Positions 9,040 through 18,221 of a DNA stretch of 38,155 nt are shown here, in pieces. The stretch spans positions 1 through 38,155 of the forward strand of contig JAGDXB010000014.1 of NCBI GenBank assembly GCA_023256215.1, written 5' to 3'. The position numbers and the translations under genes were made by a program. A model generated the notes under the pieces. That model saw nothing but the letters and a program-made list of their open reading frames with translations, ran no database searches and had not been told where the DNA came from. This stretch comes from Vulcanisaeta sp. Its GTDB lineage: Archaea > Thermoproteota > Thermoprotei > Thermoproteales > Thermocladiaceae. Each line of letters begins with the position of its first letter. Within the stretch, counting starts at the first letter, position 1.

Positions 9040-9489
9040 ATGCACATCGTAGAACACGTCGAATTAAGCACACATGTTCATGCCACGGAGAGCGAACTTA
9101 AGGTGGTAAAGGCATTGCTGAACCTAGTACCTCCTGAGTTGAGGGATAACGTCAAGGTACAAAGTAATGAGGGTCAGGGACACTTCGGCAATGATATAAA
9201 GACGGTGAAGGTGCAGTTTAAGGGCGACGAGTCACTTCACGTGGTTAAGTACATACTCACATCGATGGATCAACTCGATAGAGAGATAATACTGGTGAGC
9301 ATAGGTAGTAGGTTTGAGGATGGCAGGTTGTATCTAAGATTCAATAAGCAATTAGCCTATAGTGGCGTTGTGAGGCTCGACGATGGTGATGACGTGATAA
9401 AGGTTATTGTGAAGTTCAACCACTGGGCGGTGAAGGGTGAAGGTATTGAGAATTTGATAAGACGAATAATAGGCAGCCTCACTGCCTAG
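9040..9489 (+). CDS. COG1325-like predicted RNA-binding protein
   Basis: The 149-aa protein begins '[17 protein letters not shown]' and has a 'GQGHFGNDI' motif near residue 47, both characteristic of the archaeal COG1325/DUF54 family. That family is predicted to fold like ribosomal protein L5 and is often listed as an exosome-associated RNA-binding protein because of its gene neighbourhoods; direct functional evidence is thin. The alternating alpha and beta segments fit. It follows folE by 28 bases in the same direction and may be co-transcribed. Its 3' end overlaps the convergent ilvD gene by 11 bases. The related family UPF0201 (COG1931) is the main alternative. Confidence 0.7.
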   Translation: MHIVEHVELSTHVHATESELKVVKALLNLVPPELRDNVKVQSNEGQGHFGNDIKTVKVQFKGDESLHVVKYILTSMDQLDREIILVSIGSRFEDGRLYLRFNKQLAYSGVVRLDDGDDVIKVIVKFNHWAVKGEGIENLIRRIIGSLTA

Positions 9490-11164
9490 GCAGTGTTACG
9501 GCACCCATAGACGCTGAGGAAACAAGCGAGGCATATTTAGCCAATAAACCCCTCGTATACCTCGGAGGCAATGGCTGCCAATTCTTCAACCTCCTCCTAA
9601 TCTCCTCCTCAGGAAGCAACAACTCTAAACGCCCATTCTCCACATCAATTAGTATCCTGTCCCCATCCTCAACGATAGCTATTGGCCCTCCAACGGCGGC
9701 CTCAGGGGCCACGTGACCAACCATAAGACCGCGGGTAGCACCACTAAACCTACCATCAGTGACTAAGGCCACATCCTTACCCAAGCCGGCACCAACAATT
9801 GCCGCAGTGACCCTAAGCATCTCCGGCATACCTGGACCGCCCTTAGGGCCCTCGTACCTAATAACAACAACATCGCCAGGCCTAATCTCGCCACGCCTAA
9901 TCGCCTGAAATGCATCCTCCTCACTATTGAACGGTCTAGCCCTACCCTCAAACCTCATGATGTCAGTGGCAGCAACCTTAATAACAGCGCCCTCGGGAGC
10001 CAACGAGCCCTTTAAAATCCTAATTCCACCCCAAGGCTTTATCGGCGTGCTCACATCCCTAACTATGTGTTCATGCTTTACATTAGGAAATCTATAATCC
10101 CTAAGGTTCTCCTCCACGGTCTTCCCGGTGATCGTCAGAGCTTTACCATTTAATAAACCAGCCTTTAACAACTTAAGCATCACTAAGGGCACGCCACCAA
10201 CAGCGTCCAGATCGGCCATGACATAATCACCGCCAGGCCTTAAACTCGCTATGTAGGGCACCCTTCTTGATATTCTGTCAAAGTCATCCAGGGTTAACTT
10301 AACACCGGCCTCATAGGCAATAGCCAATAGGTGCAGTATGGCATTCGTTGAACCACCCATAGCCATTAACACGGTTATTGCATTCTCAAAGGCCTCATAA
10401 GTCATGACGTCCCTAGGCTTAATACCAAGCTCCATCACATTCATAAGGGCGACACCGCTCTCCACGGCATACATAACCCTCCTAGCAGACGTGGCCGGTG
10501 GAGACGCACTACCAGGCAATGCCATACCAAGGGCCTCGGCTATCGCGGCCATGGTATTGGCCGTGAACATGCCGGCGCATGTACCATAGGTTGGGTGAGC
10601 CCTCTTCTCAATCTCGTATAGTTCATCCTCGGTTATCTTACCTGCCAAGTATGCTCCAACAGCCTCGTGAACATCCTCAATCGTTAACTTCAAATTCCCA
10701 TAGAAACCAGGCTCCGCAGTACCACCGTATAGGTACACGGCAGGTATGTTCAATCTAGCCATCGCCATCAAAATACCTGGTGTCGTCTTATCGCAGCCAC
10801 CAATGCCGACAAACCCATCAAATGCATGGGCATTGATCTGTGCCTCTATGGTATCCGCAATAACCTCCCTGCTCACTAGGCTATACCTCATTCCCTCAGT
10901 ACCCATACCGATGTTGTCATTTACGACAATGGTAGGTACAGTCAATGGCGAACCACCGCCTCTCCTAACACCCTCCTTGACATGGGTAGCCAATTGCAAC
11001 GTATGTATATTGCACGGACCAGCCTCACTCCAAGCAGCAACGACAGCAACCAATGGCTTACCAATATCATCATCACTAAACCCTATAGACCTTAGGAAGG
11101 CCCTGTGCGGGGCATTTAGAAGGCCTTCATACCTATCCTTACTCTGTAGCTTGATCTTAACCAT
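9479..11164 (-). CDS. ilvD: Dihydroxy-acid dehydratase (IlvD/Edd family)
   Basis: IlvD removes water from 2,3-dihydroxy acids to give 2-keto acids, the third common step of valine and isoleucine synthesis. The three Fe-S cluster cysteines are present: C51 in 'GPCNIHT', C124 in 'GGCDKTTPG' and C196 in '[12 protein letters not shown]'. The C-terminal '[10 protein letters not shown]' signature is also present. The length of 561 aa is normal. In Thermoproteota related proteins can also dehydrate gluconate in the Entner-Doudoroff pathway, and sequence alone does not separate the two activities. The ATG at 11164 has an AT-rich attaata motif about 27 bases upstream. No other branched-chain amino-acid gene is in the window. 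Confidence 0.93.
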   Translation of the reverse strand: MVKIKLQSKDRYEGLLNAPHRAFLRSIGFSDDDIGKPLVAVVAAWSEAGPCNIHTLQLATHVKEGVRRGGGSPLTVPTIVVNDNIGMGTEGMRYSLVSREVIADTIEAQINAHAFDGFVGIGGCDKTTPGILMAMARLNIPAVYLYGGTAEPGFYGNLKLTIEDVHEAVGAYLAGKITEDELYEIEKRAHPTYGTCAGMFTANTMAAIAEALGMALPGSASPPATSARRVMYAVESGVALMNVMELGIKPRDVMTYEAFENAITVLMAMGGSTNAILHLLAIAYEAGVKLTLDDFDRISRRVPYIASLRPGGDYVMADLDAVGGVPLVMLKLLKAGLLNGKALTITGKTVEENLRDYRFPNVKHEHIVRDVSTPIKPWGGIRILKGSLAPEGAVIKVAATDIMRFEGRARPFNSEEDAFQAIRRGEIRPGDVVVIRYEGPKGGPGMPEMLRVTAAIVGAGLGKDVALVTDGRFSGATRGLMVGHVAPEAAVGGPIAIVEDGDRILIDVENGRLELLLPEEEIRRRLKNWQPLPPRYTRGLLAKYASLVSSASMGAVTLPRQ

Positions 11165-11285
11165 ATTGAGACTATATACTCAACACCCCTATTAATCCAT
11201 TACTACTTACGGCGTTAAAAGCACGCATTAAGTGGAGGATTTAAGCAATAATGCTTTAATACGTGTATCAATCAGTCATAAATGT

Positions 11286-11750
11286 ATGTCATTCTCACTG
11301 ACAAGCCCAGCCTTTAAGTACGGTGAGAGAATACCCAAGAAATACACCTGTGATGATGTGGATATAAGTCCGCCGCTTCAGTGGTCCGGCACACCAGCGG
11401 GTACAAAGTCACTGGTATTGATAATGGAGGACCCAGACGCACCCATCGGAGTCTTTACACACTGGGTTCTTTACAACATACCTCCCGACAGGACTGAGCT
11501 TCCTGAGAATGTACCTAAGTCACCGGTGGTCGAGGGGGTGGGTATTCAGGGAGTTAATGATTTTGGTAGGGTTGGTTATGGCGGGCCTTGCCCACCACGT
11601 GGTCATAGGCCTCATAGGTATTTCTTCAGACTATATGCGTTAAATACCGTGCCTAATATTAAACAGAGAGCCACTAAGGATGAGGTTTTAAGGATAATAA
11701 AGAATAGCATAATAGGTACCGCCGAATACATGGGTGTCTACTCGAGATAA
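11286..11750 (+). CDS. YbhB/YbcL-type phosphatidylethanolamine-binding-like protein
   Basis: The protein has the PEBP fold motifs 'EDPDAPIGVFTHWVLYNIP' and 'GPCPPRGHRPHRYFFRLYAL', which form the anion-binding pocket in bacterial YbhB/YbcL and eukaryotic Raf-kinase-inhibitor relatives. Its cellular job in archaea is not established. The frame opens at a GTG at 11232, but family members start just before the 'FSLTSPAFKYGERIP' segment. The ATG at 11286 gives 154 aa, the usual length, and a TATA-like ctttaata sits about 28 bases upstream of it. It is a single gene, divergent from ilvD and convergent with the ABC-2 permease. Confidence 0.88.
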   Translation: MSFSLTSPAFKYGERIPKKYTCDDVDISPPLQWSGTPAGTKSLVLIMEDPDAPIGVFTHWVLYNIPPDRTELPENVPKSPVVEGVGIQGVNDFGRVGYGGPCPPRGHRPHRYFFRLYALNTVPNIKQRATKDEVLRIIKNSIIGTAEYMGVYSR

Positions 11751-11782
11751 CCATCTCGGGGTTAAAACCACAGTTTTAAAAC

Positions 11783-12646
11783 CTATGATTCTGAGAGGAA
11801 CCTCCACGATAGTGTGATTCCCAGGGCCGAGAATATTACGGCAAAGGTTAGTAAATAAGTAAAATCAAGCAGCAGACTATGCCCAGCGACTCCCAGTAGT
11901 AATTGTCTATTTATATCGTTGACGTAGGTTAACGGATTAACATAGGCTATGGGCTTAAGCCACCAGGGCATTGATTTTACGGGATAGAATGAATTACTCG
12001 CAAACATTAGTGGCATATTTAGCAGATTCATTATTGCCATTTGGGATTCCCAGGATGTAGATCGTAAGGCGAGGGTCACGAACAGTGAGGCGAATCCCAT
12101 GGACATGAGGGCCAATGCTGCATATGCACCTAGCACATCCAGTGGATTTAGGTTTGGGTTTAGCTTCATGCCAAGTAGTATGGCTATTATGAGGACTATA
12201 CTAGACTGGACTAGGGACCTTATCATGGAATTTAGTACCTTAGCCATCACAATATTACCCCTGGGCACGGGTGTCGTTAACAACTTACCTAAAACGCCAA
12301 GCCTCCTATCCCAAACAATACTCATCCCACTCTGCAGTGAGGTGAATAGCGTTATGAATGAGAGCATTCCAACGGCTAAGAATGAGAAGTAATCCGTAGT
12401 ACCGAAATTAGCCCTAAGAACCTCAGAGGCTATCTCATCAATTACCTGCTTCGGTATGTTTAAACCAGGTATATTCAATCCATTAGTGAACATGGCTGCG
12501 AAATTCATAGACTTACCAAAGAAGGCGAGCCAGACTATGGGTTGTATAAGCGATATTATCAATATGACAGGTACCTTATACCACTTAGCCAATTCACGAT
12601 TCGTCAGAGCCCAGAGCCCATGTAGAGGGTGTAGACGAGATACCAC
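11783..12646 (-). CDS. ABC-2 type exporter permease
   Basis: About 287 aa with six hydrophobic segments, the first at about residues 25-45 ('VPVILIISLIQPIVWLAFF'). The segment 'MPLMFASNSFYPVKSMPWW' near the fifth helix and the following 'PLTYVNDINRQLL' match ABC-2 (DrrB-type) permeases. It should pair with the ATPase encoded directly upstream to form an exporter of drugs, lipids or polysaccharide-like molecules; the substrate is unknown. A GTG at 12655 would overlap the upstream stop but would also sit inside the Shine-Dalgarno-like aggaggt. The GTG at 12646 has that motif at 7-base spacing and is the better start. Confidence 0.9.
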   Translation of the reverse strand: MVSRLHPLHGLWALTNRELAKWYKVPVILIISLIQPIVWLAFFGKSMNFAAMFTNGLNIPGLNIPKQVIDEIASEVLRANFGTTDYFSFLAVGMLSFITLFTSLQSGMSIVWDRRLGVLGKLLTTPVPRGNIVMAKVLNSMIRSLVQSSIVLIIAILLGMKLNPNLNPLDVLGAYAALALMSMGFASLFVTLALRSTSWESQMAIMNLLNMPLMFASNSFYPVKSMPWWLKPIAYVNPLTYVNDINRQLLLGVAGHSLLLDFTYLLTFAVIFSALGITLSWRFLSES

Positions 12647-12651
12647 GCTCG

Positions 12652-13650
12652 TCACCTCCTGGCCCTCGAGATAGTCCTTCTAAACCTCATGAAGTCCTCA
12701 CTCGTGCCCTCCTCATCCCTGAGCCTTCTACCTGTATATTCGAGGAATACCTCGTCCATTGTTGGCTCCTTGATCGTTATGCTCGTAGCCCTAATGCTTA
12801 ATTTATTAAGTGCCTCCAGTATTATTGGCGCCGCCGTACTCCCATTCCTAACCTTAAACATTATAGTATTCCCATTCACAGCAACACCGGAAACACCGTC
12901 TATGCCCTCAATGACTTTCCTGGCCGTATTGACGTCGCCAGCGACCTCGATTGTGATTACATCCCCACCAACCTTTTCCTTCAGTTCCTTAGGGGTGCCA
13001 ATTGCCAGTATCTTCCCATGATCAATTATCGCAATACGTTCAGCGTATTGATCAGCCTCCTCCAGGTAATGCGTAGTCATGAATATGGTAGTGCCATACT
13101 GCCTCCTAAGCCTATACACATATTCCCAAATGGCAGCCCTAGTCTGGGCATCAAGACCTAACGTGGGCTCATCTAAAAACAATATGGCTGGCCTATTTAT
13201 CAACCCCATAGCAATTTCAAGCCTCCTCCTCATGCCACCAGAGTACGTCTCAACCTTCCTATCAGCAGCATAAGACAGCTCAACCATATCAAGCAACTCA
13301 GCAGCCCTCTCCTTGGCTTCTCTCTTAGGTATCCCATATAAGGCCGCAATAAGCATCAAATTCTCCCAACCTGTTAAATCCTCATCAGCGGTATATTCCT
13401 GAGGAACTGTACCTATGCTCTCCCTAACCTTCGCTGGTTGTTTAATTATGTCAAATCCGTTAACTATGGCCGTGCCCTCACTAGGTCTTGTTACCGTAGT
13501 CAGCATCTTTATTGTTGTTGTCTTGCCAGCGCCGTTTGGGCCTAAGAAAGCAAATACTTCGCCATAATACACCTCAAAGTTTATGTGGTCAACGGCGGTG
13601 AAATTTCCATAACGCTTTGTAAGGTTGATGGCCTTAATGGCGACTTCCAT
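12652..13650 (-). CDS. ABC-2 exporter ATP-binding protein (DrrA type)
   Basis: A 332-aa ATPase with Walker A 'GPNGAGKTT' at residues 37-45, Q-loop 'TVPQEY', signature 'YSGGMRRRLE', Walker B 'AILFLDEPTLGLD' and the H-loop 'MTTHYLEEAD'. The C-terminal extension of about 100 residues, ending around 'TMDEVFLEYTGR', is typical of DrrA-like ATPases of drug and lipid exporters. It lies immediately upstream of the ABC-2 permease gene and clearly forms an operon with it. A TATA-like box (minus-strand tttatataaa) lies about 29 bases upstream of the ATG, so the operon starts here. Confidence 0.95.
   Translation of the reverse strand: MEVAIKAINLTKRYGNFTAVDHINFEVYYGEVFAFLGPNGAGKTTTIKMLTTVTRPSEGTAIVNGFDIIKQPAKVRESIGTVPQEYTADEDLTGWENLMLIAALYGIPKREAKERAAELLDMVELSYAADRKVETYSGGMRRRLEIAMGLINRPAILFLDEPTLGLDAQTRAAIWEYVYRLRRQYGTTIFMTTHYLEEADQYAERIAIIDHGKILAIGTPKELKEKVGGDVITIEVAGDVNTARKVIEGIDGVSGVAVNGNTIMFKVRNGSTAAPIILEALNKLSIRATSITIKEPTMDEVFLEYTGRRLRDEEGTSEDFMRFRRTISRARR
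12654..12660 (-). promoter_or_regulatory. Shine-Dalgarno motif deciding the ABC-2 permease start
   Basis: On the minus strand the bases read aggaggt, 7 bases before the GTG at 12646 and overlapping the stop of the ATPase gene. Few genes in this window have such a motif, which fits a second gene in an operon using SD-led initiation while first genes are leaderless. Confidence 0.6.
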
Positions 13651-13717
13651 AATAGCCGTGGCACTTATTCACAGCCTTTATATAAATCTTTCTCTAAACC
13701 GATATCGGATTATCGAA

Positions 13718-14407
13718 TCAACTTCGTGCTTTCTTCATAATCTCCATTATGTTTGGTACAAAGCTATCCAATGTTATGTGCGGTATGAATTGCCTAATGT
13801 ATTCAAAGGCATTCACTATCGGCCAGTTTACGTTGTTACCATCATTACCCCTCAATTCTATGTATCCTGCCCTCCATAGCGCCGTTAATGCGTCGGCATA
13901 TATCTTCCTAACCCTAATCGCCTCCTGTGCGGCATCCACTTCCTTGGGCATTGCTTTCATCGCTATCTTGATGTTTCGTATCATTAACTCAAGATCATCT
14001 GGTGTGTAGTTATTCTTTATTACGGGACAGAGACTTGATATTACAAATTCCACATTAAAATCCACAACCTTTAGTTCTGGGTCTATTATATACCTAATTA
14101 CCCTGGGTAGGTATGGAAATGATCTGCATGTTAATGGCTTATAGAGCGAGTGAACACTGCAGGTCTTATTGTATGGATCTAGAAAAGGACATATGCCTTT
14201 ACTGTTTAATTGCATTAGGTATGATAGGGCTATCCTAACGCCATTCTTGATATCGGTTATCACATAGCCAGGCTTAAACACTAGGTCCGTTATGTCCAGC
14301 TCCTCGGCTAATCTACTCAGTATTATCACCTCGTGTGGAAATACCGTCACTGGCGATATTGTGCAGCAATAGCCGCAATTCGGCATGCACCTAAATGGCG
14401 TTACCAC
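13718..14407 (-). CDS. YkgJ-family cysteine-cluster protein, 229 aa
   Basis: The protein has the two-part cysteine pattern of the YkgJ (zinc/iron-chelating, CxxCxxCC) family: 'CMPNCGYCC' near the N-terminus, then 'GICPFLDPYNKTCSVHSLY' followed by 'PLTCRSFPY'. These cysteines are expected to bind a metal or an Fe-S cluster; the physiological role is not established. The remaining ~130 residues are mostly helical. The GTG at 14407 is supported by a TATA-like aatttaatta centred about 26 bases upstream. The gene stands alone between the ABC-2 exporter operon and a HAD hydrolase gene, all in the same direction. Confidence 0.85.
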   Translation of the reverse strand: MVTPFRCMPNCGYCCTISPVTVFPHEVIILSRLAEELDITDLVFKPGYVITDIKNGVRIALSYLMQLNSKGICPFLDPYNKTCSVHSLYKPLTCRSFPYLPRVIRYIIDPELKVVDFNVEFVISSLCPVIKNNYTPDDLELMIRNIKIAMKAMPKEVDAAQEAIRVRKIYADALTALWRAGYIELRGNDGNNVNWPIVNAFEYIRQFIPHITLDSFVPNIMEIMKKARS

Positions 14408-14451
14408 GTTTTCCGTTTCTCCAGCGTAATTAAATTATTTTCTTCTCAAAT

Positions 14452-15222
14452 TCACGTGCATGAAGCTATCAGGTGAGGTATTAATAGTACCTCCTTCAGT
14501 CTCCTAACACCATAGGCCCTACACCTAATGAACTCCGCAGGGCTGCCACCACTTATTAACCTACCCTCCCTATCAATGAAGACGCCGATTATGTCGTCAA
14601 GCATGGCGCCCAGCAAGTCCTCCTTAAACCCATCACCAACGTGGATTGCTATATCCGGCTCAGCGCCATGTGTCAATAATGAGTATGCACGCTCAAAGAT
14701 TGCTGGGTGGGGCTTTGCCCTACCAACCTCATCGGCGTATACCTGAACATCAATGTGCCTACTTAAGCCATACTTATCGAGGAGTTTCCTCGTTACTGAG
14801 CTGCTCCAGAATATTACGTTGGATATTACACCGACCATGAAACCATCACTCTTCATCTCCATAAGTACGTATTGGGCATCCTCATTGACCTTCACATTCT
14901 TAGACTCAAGCAACGTATTTGCTATTATATTGGCCACGTCCATAACCATCCTCTCCGTTAATCCCACGTTATACTTCCTCAATAATCTCTCTAGGAATGT
15001 CCTCACATTATCCATGGGCGGTACATAGACCATCTCAGTAACTCTCCTAAGTCTAATCTCCCTATCAAGTCCCATGTACGTTTCGTACACATGGTCAAAG
15101 TGAGCCTCAATATCCATTGACTTCAAATATCTAGTTACATTGCTCGCTATCTCCTCTATTAGTTCCTTACCGTAGTTTATCAACGTATTGTAGGCATCGA
15201 AGGTTATAACCTTCAAGCTCAT
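14452..15222 (-). CDS. HAD-superfamily hydrolase, 256 aa
   Basis: HAD motifs in order: motif I 'FDAYNTL' near residue 8 (nucleophile D8; the usual second aspartate position is a tyrosine, as in many DxYxT relatives), motif II 'VISNV' near 130, the motif III lysine in 'GRAKPHPAIF', and motif IV 'HVGDGFKEDLLGA'. The helical insert between motifs I and II is the C1-type cap. It is probably a small-molecule phosphatase or haloacid dehalogenase relative; the substrate cannot be predicted. The ATG at 15222 has an AT-rich ttttaagta motif about 26 bases upstream. Confidence 0.85.
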   Translation of the reverse strand: MSLKVITFDAYNTLINYGKELIEEIASNVTRYLKSMDIEAHFDHVYETYMGLDREIRLRRVTEMVYVPPMDNVRTFLERLLRKYNVGLTERMVMDVANIIANTLLESKNVKVNEDAQYVLMEMKSDGFMVGVISNVIFWSSSVTRKLLDKYGLSRHIDVQVYADEVGRAKPHPAIFERAYSLLTHGAEPDIAIHVGDGFKEDLLGAMLDDIIGVFIDREGRLISGGSPAEFIRCRAYGVRRLKEVLLIPHLIASCT

Positions 15223-15330
15223 TGAGTAGCTATATCATTATTTCGTTTTAAGTATTCCCTTCATTAATTAGGGTTAGTAAAGGTCAAATTTTTAAACTTA
15301 GGGTTTAAGTCCGTTGACGGTGCTAAACCT

Positions 15331-16038
15331 TTGGTTCAAATAACAATAATTAGGTTAATAGGGTATAGGGAATGGACAGAGAGTCTAGGTCCTGATAGGG
15401 AGCACGTAATCCAGAGGGTTCAGTCCAAGATTCATGGCGAACTAGTTGATGCATTCTCAAGAAGGGATGCATGGGCTCACCCCTTTAGGTATGATTACCT
15501 ACTGGCCATAACAAATGGAATTGATAGGGATGAGCTAATTAACATAATTAAGGAGCTTGGTAACTTCAGCCCAGTGCCTCTATCAAGCGGCACCTATGCC
15601 AATGAGAATCCTAGAATAGCTGAGAGGGAGGCCTTTCGCCTGACCCTTAGGGCCGGTCCCTGGGAGTCGCTGGTGGGTAGTGTTGATGGTGGTCCTGTGG
15701 CTATCGCGCATATAGACCTCATAGATTCCACATCCAGTACTGAGGATACCTCCAGCTATCAATTGTATGAGCATGTATGGAATGTTGTTAATCAGGTTAG
15801 GCTTTACCTAGCTCCATATGGTGGCTTAACGCTCTACCTGGGCGGTGATAATATAGTATCGATAATACCACCAACCATTAAAGAGGAGGATCTGAGACCA
15901 TTGACTAATCTGGTGAATGTCAGGATTGGCGTTGGAATAGCCAGTAGGGGTAGGACGGCTATGAAATTAGCAACTGAGGCTCTTGATGAGCTTAGGTTGC
16001 GTAATGAGGATGGGGTATTAATTCTTAGAGAGGATTAA
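15331..16038 (+). CDS. arfA: GTP cyclohydrolase III (ArfA)
   Basis: ArfA converts GTP to the formylamino-pyrimidine nucleotide that starts archaeal riboflavin and F420 synthesis. The protein resembles the Methanocaldococcus enzyme along its length: the N-terminus 'VQITIIRLIGYREW', then 'YLLAITNGID', 'IAHIDLIDST' and 'LYLGGDNIVSI'. The last two are the metal and nucleotide sites of this GGDEF-like fold. The TTG at 15331 is the right start by alignment, and a gtttaagt box lies about 25 bases upstream. Its stop overlaps that of the convergent regulator gene by 4 bases. ArfB, the next enzyme, is creatininase-like; a creatininase-family gene is at 37251. Confidence 0.93.
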   Translation: MVQITIIRLIGYREWTESLGPDREHVIQRVQSKIHGELVDAFSRRDAWAHPFRYDYLLAITNGIDRDELINIIKELGNFSPVPLSSGTYANENPRIAEREAFRLTLRAGPWESLVGSVDGGPVAIAHIDLIDSTSSTEDTSSYQLYEHVWNVVNQVRLYLAPYGGLTLYLGGDNIVSIIPPTIKEEDLRPLTNLVNVRIGVGIASRGRTAMKLATEALDELRLRNEDGVLILRED

Positions 16039-16919
16039 TCGAACTTAGGTCTTTTAATGAGCCTTATTTTATTAACGCGACCCTCCTTAATTATCTGCAC
16101 ATAGCCGGCGTTCTCGAGTCTCCTGATGGCTCTCCACAATGTCGCCTTTGGCATATTCAATTTCCTCTGTAAATCAGCTTGGTAGGCCTCGCCACCCATA
16201 TCCATTAAGGCCTTAAGTACTTCCTTATCCGTTGGATTAAGCCCCTCAACAATTACGGGCTCCACGTTGGGCCCCCTACGCCTAATAACAAATAGGTAAG
16301 CAAGTAATACTACAGTTGCTGCAATAACTATCATAATTATGTAGTCTATGTATTGTGAGATAATTGATGGCTTTGGAGTTACATGGCTTATAACCTGTGT
16401 TTGATTTCTAATGCCTGTTGTGCTATTGGTGGTGGTCGTAGGGGTGGTTGTCGTGTTACTTGTTATAGTTGGAGCCGTCGGTGCTTCTGGTATGAAGCCC
16501 AGTGAGTAATTGCCTGGCGCTAGTTGTAGTATTATTCCGTTGCTCACCCTTGTGAAGTTTGTTATTAGGTTAAGTGGTAACTTCGTTATTAATACATTGT
16601 CACTTATGAAGAGGCCTATTGGGTATGGCGATGAGACGTTCATGACCAAATAACCATTTGGTGATGTCATTACGAAGGGTGTGTATTTGATGATGAATGA
16701 TCCATTACCAAAGACGGGAATTACCAAGTGATCACCTATGAGTAATGCAGGTACTGTTGAGTCACTCGCATTTTTGACAATTATTGGTCCCAGAGGTTCC
16801 ACAGGTAATGTGACATTAAGCAATGCGACACTTTGTGTTGTTGTTACATTAATATTAACTAATGATCCATTACTCAATAAATAAATCATTACTGATATTA
16901 ATATTGTAAGCGTCATCAT
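16035..16919 (-). CDS. Membrane-tethered winged-helix regulator
   Basis: A signal-anchor-like N-terminus ('LTILISVMIYLL') is followed by a sequon-rich extracellular region of about 165 residues ending in a Thr/Asn-rich linker. One membrane helix follows ('IIMIVIAATVVLLAYLFVI') with basic 'RRRGP' after it. The cytoplasmic part of about 70 residues has a winged-helix pattern ('YQADLQRKLNMPKATLWRAI' then 'RLENAGYVQIIKEGR'). So DNA-binding and outside-facing domains sit in one chain, a one-component transmembrane regulator; signal and targets are unknown. A TTG at 16931 is possible, but the ATGs at 16919 and 16916 lie 24-27 bases after a TATA-like acttttaagg. It lies downstream of the sequon-rich secreted protein gene, in the same direction. 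Confidence 0.75.
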   Translation of the reverse strand: MMTLTILISVMIYLLSNGSLVNINVTTTQSVALLNVTLPVEPLGPIIVKNASDSTVPALLIGDHLVIPVFGNGSFIIKYTPFVMTSPNGYLVMNVSSPYPIGLFISDNVLITKLPLNLITNFTRVSNGIILQLAPGNYSLGFIPEAPTAPTITSNTTTTPTTTTNSTTGIRNQTQVISHVTPKPSIISQYIDYIIMIVIAATVVLLAYLFVIRRRGPNVEPVIVEGLNPTDKEVLKALMDMGGEAYQADLQRKLNMPKATLWRAIRRLENAGYVQIIKEGRVNKIRLIKRPKFD

Positions 16920-17048
16920 TGGATAATACAATGGGTACCTTAAAAGTTTTATTAATTCACTTTATAAAGGGAAGAGAAATAGAATGAAAAGAAATTAAGG
17001 GCAAAAGAAATGAATTTTAGAAATAGGAATACTTATGGTTATTCATCA

Positions 17049-18221
17049 TTAACCGCCATTACCATGACTGCCTTTCTGCCCTTGTTGTCCTTGCCCTTGT
17101 CCTTTACCTTGTCCATGCCCATGACCATGCATTAACCAGCCCTTCGCCTCTTGGCCGAATTGTTGTGCCATACTTAGCCAATCATTGAATCCCTTACCGT
17201 GCTTAAGCAATTGCAATAACTGTATTTGGGCCGTCTCATTATTCTCTATTAATGGGTATATACCCATTAGCTCCTTAAATAGTTCGTGTAGCTCCTTAAC
17301 GCTGGTTATATTGAGGCCTGTTATATTTGTTAGCATGCCTAGCTCATGATCTAGCATGGCTAGTTGCGTTAGTGTCTCGTTCAGTGTCATCGAGCCCTTT
17401 ATTATCTGCTTAACGTAGTGCTCAAGCTCATGCTCAATCCTATTGGCAAACCCGATCTTCTGCTCCGCATAGTACTGACTAGTTATATTACTTATTAATG
17501 ACTTATACTCACTGAGCAACGCCATTGCCTCAGAATAATTACCGCTCACAAGGGCCTCCTTTAGCTGACTCATTAATGCATAAAGCTCGCTGGCCTGTGT
17601 GCTATTCAGTAGGCCCTGCTCCTCAAGTCTCGTTAGGGTCTCATTGAGCAGCATTAACCTATAGGTCAATGTTCTATTCCAGATCTCTGCGTGCTTCTCG
17701 AGCACGTACATGTGCACTATGTAATGCCTTAGGTGCACTAGGAATTGAAGGGCTAGTAAACACTCGCCCTTACTAACATAATAACTAGTAATATTCTGTA
17801 GCACAGCGGGTGTTAGGTTGAACCCGGTTATATTAAAGGCCGTCATGTTAAACTTTGTTATGTTAAAGCCCGTAAATGTGCCGTTTATCACTGTCATGTT
17901 TAGTCCAGTAGCGTTCGTTATCATGAGTGATGTGGCGTTGAACCCACTCATGTTTGCTCCAACTCTCATTAGCCACATATCATCGATGTAGAGATTTGCC
18001 TGTATTGCAGTTAGTAATCCGGGTGGGCATGTCGTTACGTTTGTCGTCGTTGTGGAGTTCGTGGTTATTGTGGAGTTTGTGGAGTTGCTAGTTCCTGACG
18101 CCAGTAGTGGTTTTGCCGTTATTACTATGGTTAGTATAAGCGTTAGTGCTAGTATTGTTGTTATTGCTATTACTCCCAGGTCCACCGTATTTCTGCTTCC
18201 CATAACCATCACCATAACCAT
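17049..18221 (-). CDS. Secreted sequon-rich protein with a Gly/Gln/His tail
   Basis: No known family recognised. After a signal or anchor helix (about residues 15-40) comes a Ser/Thr/Asn-rich linker. Residues 90-145 carry ten N-x-S/T sequons, mostly five residues apart ('FNITKFNMTAFNITGFN'). A helical region of about 200 residues follows, and the tail has alternating 'HGHGHGQGKGQGQ' residues, a possible metal- or polymer-binding end. The only two cysteines ('TTCPPG' and 'KGECLL') flank the sequon array and could form a disulfide. Four in-frame ATGs lie at 18221, 18215, 18209 and 18203; a TATA-like attaaaaat at about 18228-18236 suggests the start is 18209 or 18203. It is probably a heavily glycosylated surface protein. 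Confidence 0.7.
   Translation of the reverse strand: MVMVMVMGSRNTVDLGVIAITTILALTLILTIVITAKPLLASGTSNSTNSTITTNSTTTTNVTTCPPGLLTAIQANLYIDDMWLMRVGANMSGFNATSLMITNATGLNMTVINGTFTGFNITKFNMTAFNITGFNLTPAVLQNITSYYVSKGECLLALQFLVHLRHYIVHMYVLEKHAEIWNRTLTYRLMLLNETLTRLEEQGLLNSTQASELYALMSQLKEALVSGNYSEAMALLSEYKSLISNITSQYYAEQKIGFANRIEHELEHYVKQIIKGSMTLNETLTQLAMLDHELGMLTNITGLNITSVKELHELFKELMGIYPLIENNETAQIQLLQLLKHGKGFNDWLSMAQQFGQEAKGWLMHGHGHGQGKGQGQGQQGQKGSHGNGG
18201..18221 (-). repeat. Hexanucleotide repeat creating four in-frame ATG codons
   Basis: On the minus strand the unit ATGGTT/ATGGTG is repeated at the start of the secreted-protein gene, encoding Met-Val three times and then Met-Gly. Slippage by one unit would keep the frame and move the start codon six bases relative to the TATA-like box. 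Confidence 0.6.

Noticed and set aside
10746-11195. Open frame of 149 aa on the plus strand
   Set aside because: It lies antisense within ilvD, whose product carries all family motifs; the frame is a shadow without recognisable protein features.
12689-13021. Open frame of 110 aa on the plus strand
   Set aside because: Antisense to the DrrA-type ATPase gene; hydrophobic by chance from the opposite-strand codons.
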